NCBI GenBank assembly: GCA_910578845.1
Contig: CAJTSL010000041.1
Span: forward strand, 1 to 34,143
Source of the DNA: an uncultured Lachnospiraceae bacterium
Lineage (GTDB): Bacteria > Bacillota > Clostridia > Lachnospirales > Lachnospiraceae
Reading direction: 5' to 3'
DNA length: 34,143 bases
Shown here: one piece after another, positions 32,294-34,143 of the stretch
Layout of the letters: each line of letters opens with the position of its first letter
How positions within the stretch are numbered: position 1 is the first letter of the stretch
Translations under genes and position numbers: made by a program
Notes under the pieces: model-generated
Database searches by the model: none
What the model saw: only the letters and a program-made list of their open reading frames with translations
What the model was told of the DNA's origin: nothing

Positions 32294-33787
32294 TTAGCGA
32301 TATGCTGCCTCATTCCATCTTAACTCATTCTTAATGCCACGGATTGTCGTATCTTTATCAATTATAATGCTCTCAATGCCCATAGCAGCCGCCCAATCTG
32401 CCATCTGCTCTACGCTTAAGTCATAAGAAAATGCCGTATGGTGTGCGCCGCCTGCAAGGATCCAAGCTGTCGCGCCAATTTCCATATTGGGCTGCGGCGT
32501 CCAGAATGCCGTTCCTACCGGGAGTTTTGGCATCGGCTTTTCAACTTTTTTACAATCGACCGCATTGATTAAGAGCCTGAACCTTGTGCCAAGGTCAACC
32601 AATGAGCAAGCAACTGCCGGACCGGTCTTAGAAGTGAATACCAGACGCGCCGGATCTTCCCTGTTCCCCATTGAAAGCGGACAGACTTTAATACCGATTT
32701 CCCCATCCGCTACGGAAGGACATACTTCTAACATATGTGCCTGTAATATGCCTTCTTTACCCGGAACAAGATTATAAGTATAATCTTCCATCATAGAAGT
32801 GCCTTTTGCGTCCTTCATATCCGCGGTCATCAGTTTCATCATACGTACCATTGCCGCTACTTTCCAGTCGCCTTCCGCGCCAAAACCGTACCCTTTCTCC
32901 ATGAGCCTCTGGATCGATAGGCCCGGTAACTGCTGTAAGCCGCCCAGCATGCCAAAGTGCGTGACTACTGCATGATAATCATTCTCCACCAGGAATTTCT
33001 CAATACCGATTTCCTGTCTCGCCTGGACTGCGACATGTCTCTTAAACTCCTCTAAGTCCCTGCCCTCATCTATAATCTTATATTTGCTGTAATATTCCTC
33101 TACAAGCGTATCTACATCGCCCTGGGATACAGCATCTACATATTCAACCAGATCGTTGACATTATAATGGTCAATTTCCCATCCGAACTTAATCTGCGCC
33201 TCAACCTTATCACCTTCCGTTACGGCTACATTGTTCATGTTATCCCCGAAACGGCATACTCTGATATGAGAAGACTCTATAATGCCAAGAGCCGTCCGCA
33301 TCCAGCTTCCAAGCTGTTCCTGCACGTTCCCGGATGCCCAGTGCCCGACAATGATCTTCCTCTCGATGCCCATACGGCTTACTATATGGCCATATTCCCT
33401 GTCGCCATGCGCGGACTGGTTCTCATTCATGAAATCCATATCTATTGTATCATATGGAAGCTCTTCGTTAAACTGTGTATGCAAATGACAGAGCGGTTTT
33501 CTGAACTCTTTCAATCCCAGAATCCACATTTTCGCCGGAGAAAACGTATGCATCCATGTAATAACGCCCGCACACTCCTCATCATTATTCGCCTCGTTAA
33601 AAGTCTTCCTGATCGATGCCTGTCCGATCAACGTCGGTTTTAAGACAACTTCAAAAGGCAGCTTCCCGGAAGCATTCAGCCCTTCCACAATCTTCGCGGA
33701 ATGTTCCGCTACTTTCCTCAAACACTCATCCCCATATAAATCCTGTGAGCCTGTACAAAACCAGAATTTGTAATTTTTTGCCTGCAT
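32294..33787 (-). CDS. araA: L-arabinose isomerase
   Basis: AraA converts L-arabinose to L-ribulose. It has 497 residues, matching the family. Metal and catalytic residues align with E. coli numbering: Glu305 (FGAEGDWK), Glu334 (SMMEDYTYNL), His351 (LQAHMLEVCP) and a His in GGAHHTAFSYD. It is the first gene of a probable seven-gene transcript (araA, araB, araD, two transketolase genes, rpe, map). GAGAGG lies 4 nt before the ATG. Regulation is probably in the upstream 230 nt, which holds the promoter and a nested set of hairpins. No araR gene or arabinose transporter is present in the window. Confidence 0.96.
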   Translation of the reverse strand: MQAKNYKFWFCTGSQDLYGDECLRKVAEHSAKIVEGLNASGKLPFEVVLKPTLIGQASIRKTFNEANNDEECAGVITWMHTFSPAKMWILGLKEFRKPLCHLHTQFNEELPYDTIDMDFMNENQSAHGDREYGHIVSRMGIERKIIVGHWASGNVQEQLGSWMRTALGIIESSHIRVCRFGDNMNNVAVTEGDKVEAQIKFGWEIDHYNVNDLVEYVDAVSQGDVDTLVEEYYSKYKIIDEGRDLEEFKRHVAVQARQEIGIEKFLVENDYHAVVTHFGMLGGLQQLPGLSIQRLMEKGYGFGAEGDWKVAAMVRMMKLMTADMKDAKGTSMMEDYTYNLVPGKEGILQAHMLEVCPSVADGEIGIKVCPLSMGNREDPARLVFTSKTGPAVACSLVDLGTRFRLLINAVDCKKVEKPMPKLPVGTAFWTPQPNMEIGATAWILAGGAHHTAFSYDLSVEQMADWAAAMGIESIIIDKDTTIRGIKNELRWNEAAYR

Positions 33788-33827
33788 AAACCCTCTCTTT
33801 CTGCCGCCCTATCGCGGCTTACCTCTT

Positions 33828-34018
33828 AGAACTTCTCTTCACGCTTACATCCATGATTCCGCTTCGCGGAATCTCAAAATCAAAAGACAAGCAAGCTTGT
33901 CATGGAGAATGCCCTGTTTCTGGGCATTCTCCAGTGTGAAGGGTTGTTCGCACTGCGAACCCTAGAAGTTCTTAACGAAGCACCCTATGGTGCGAGTTTT
34001 AGAACTTCTCTTCACACT
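33828..34018 (-). promoter_or_regulatory. Hairpin-rich leader of the arabinose operon
   Basis: The sequence holds AGTGTGAAG / CTTCACACT (33933-33941, 34010-34018), AGAAGTTCT / AGAACTTCT (33964-33972, 34001-34009) capped by GCACC / GGTGC (33980-33984, 33989-33993), and GTTCGCA / TGCGAAC (33946-33960). These fit a three-way junction. Next come hairpins at 33904-33932 (11-bp stem), 33886-33901 and 33855-33873. An 18-nt direct repeat (34001-34018 and 33828-33845, 17 of 18 identical) gives two competitors for the same partner arms. The outer arm touches the -10 box, so it may not be transcribed from that promoter. Confidence 0.6.
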
Positions 34019-34048
34019 ATTATACTACTTCCCCCTACACTTTAGCAA
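34019..34048 (-). promoter_or_regulatory. Promoter of the arabinose operon
   Basis: TTGCTA (34048-34043), an 18-nt spacer and TATAAT (34024-34019) lie on the minus strand, 232 nt before the araA ATG. AGTGTGA follows the -10, as at the epimerase promoter. Confidence 0.7.
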
Positions 34049-34076
34049 GTTGTAAACTATTTTAATTTCCATTAAA

Positions 34077-34143
34077 TCAAATACCCCACTGCAAGCAACG
34101 GGGTATCAAACTTGCAGCGCTGCAGAGCAGCGGGGTATTTGAC
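34077..34143. repeat. Overlapping inverted repeats at the window end
   Basis: AAATACCCCACTGC (34079-34092) can pair with CAACGGGGTAT (34096-34106, next to it) or with GCAGCGGGGTATTT (34127-34140); the second match is longer. On the minus strand the near hairpin is followed by TTGATTT, so it may be a terminator of the gene before araA, or a dispersed repeat cut by the window edge. Confidence 0.5.

Noticed and set aside
1..34143. CRISPR array, integrase or insertion sequence
   Set aside because: No regularly spaced repeats, transposase or integrase signature was found on reading either strand.

Overview
The window looks like chromosome from a low-to-mid GC Clostridia, most likely Lachnospiraceae. 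The reasons are a large Gram-positive-type SRP RNA directly behind tadA, a T-box leader on metG, a methionine aminopeptidase with an N-terminal SEC-C zinc knuckle, split transketolase subunits, a CdaR/PucR-type regulator beside an MsmK/UgpC-type ATPase, and families such as DUF624, DUF1002, DUF3892 and a DUF6128-like protein. Family placement is inference; no 16S is present.

Layout. 1-800: two tiny membrane-peptide genes facing each other across a hairpin, then the promoter of a short KdpD-like kinase and a KdpE-like regulator (798-2584). 2642-3417: tadA and the SRP RNA, with a textbook sigma-A promoter at the tadA stop codon. 3429-16377 (minus): a regulatory and housekeeping block with two diguanylate cyclases, an HD-GYP phosphodiesterase, a YesL-like membrane protein, an orphan sugar-ABC ATPase and its CdaR-type neighbour, a protein with a 6 x 36 bp coding repeat, a GNAT acetyltransferase, a D-lactate dehydrogenase, a secreted DUF1002 protein and a lipase-like hydrolase. 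16439-18928 (minus): metG under a Met-specific T-box. 19019-23359 (minus): an AT-rich restriction-modification island of Eco57I type. Its fused nuclease-methylase gene appears to have lost its target-recognition region, while the separate methylase is intact. 23648-26458: a DUF3892 gene, a convergent epimerase-like gene, a coiled-coil membrane protein and a gene-poor stretch with a 22-bp-arm hairpin. 26459-33787 (minus): map, rpe, two transketolase genes, araD, araB and araA. The araA-to-rpe set takes L-arabinose to L-ribulose, L-ribulose-5-P and D-xylulose-5-P and into the pentose phosphate pathway; no arabinose transporter or AraR is in view. 33788-34143: the hairpin-rich araA leader.

The strongest unexplained signals are: (i) a bipartite motif, TTGCAYA-N21-GTTWYGCAA, with identical spacing 33-44 nt upstream of three small genes far apart in the window; (ii) the decayed restriction gene beside an intact methylase; (iii) the araA upstream region, with an 18-nt direct repeat whose copies could compete for the same pairing partners, and a degenerate relative upstream of the epimerase gene; (iv) a 22-bp inverted repeat at 26323-26424 whose only mismatches become G-U pairs on the minus strand. 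Nothing here can be called a proven new system from sequence alone; these are the candidates worth testing.
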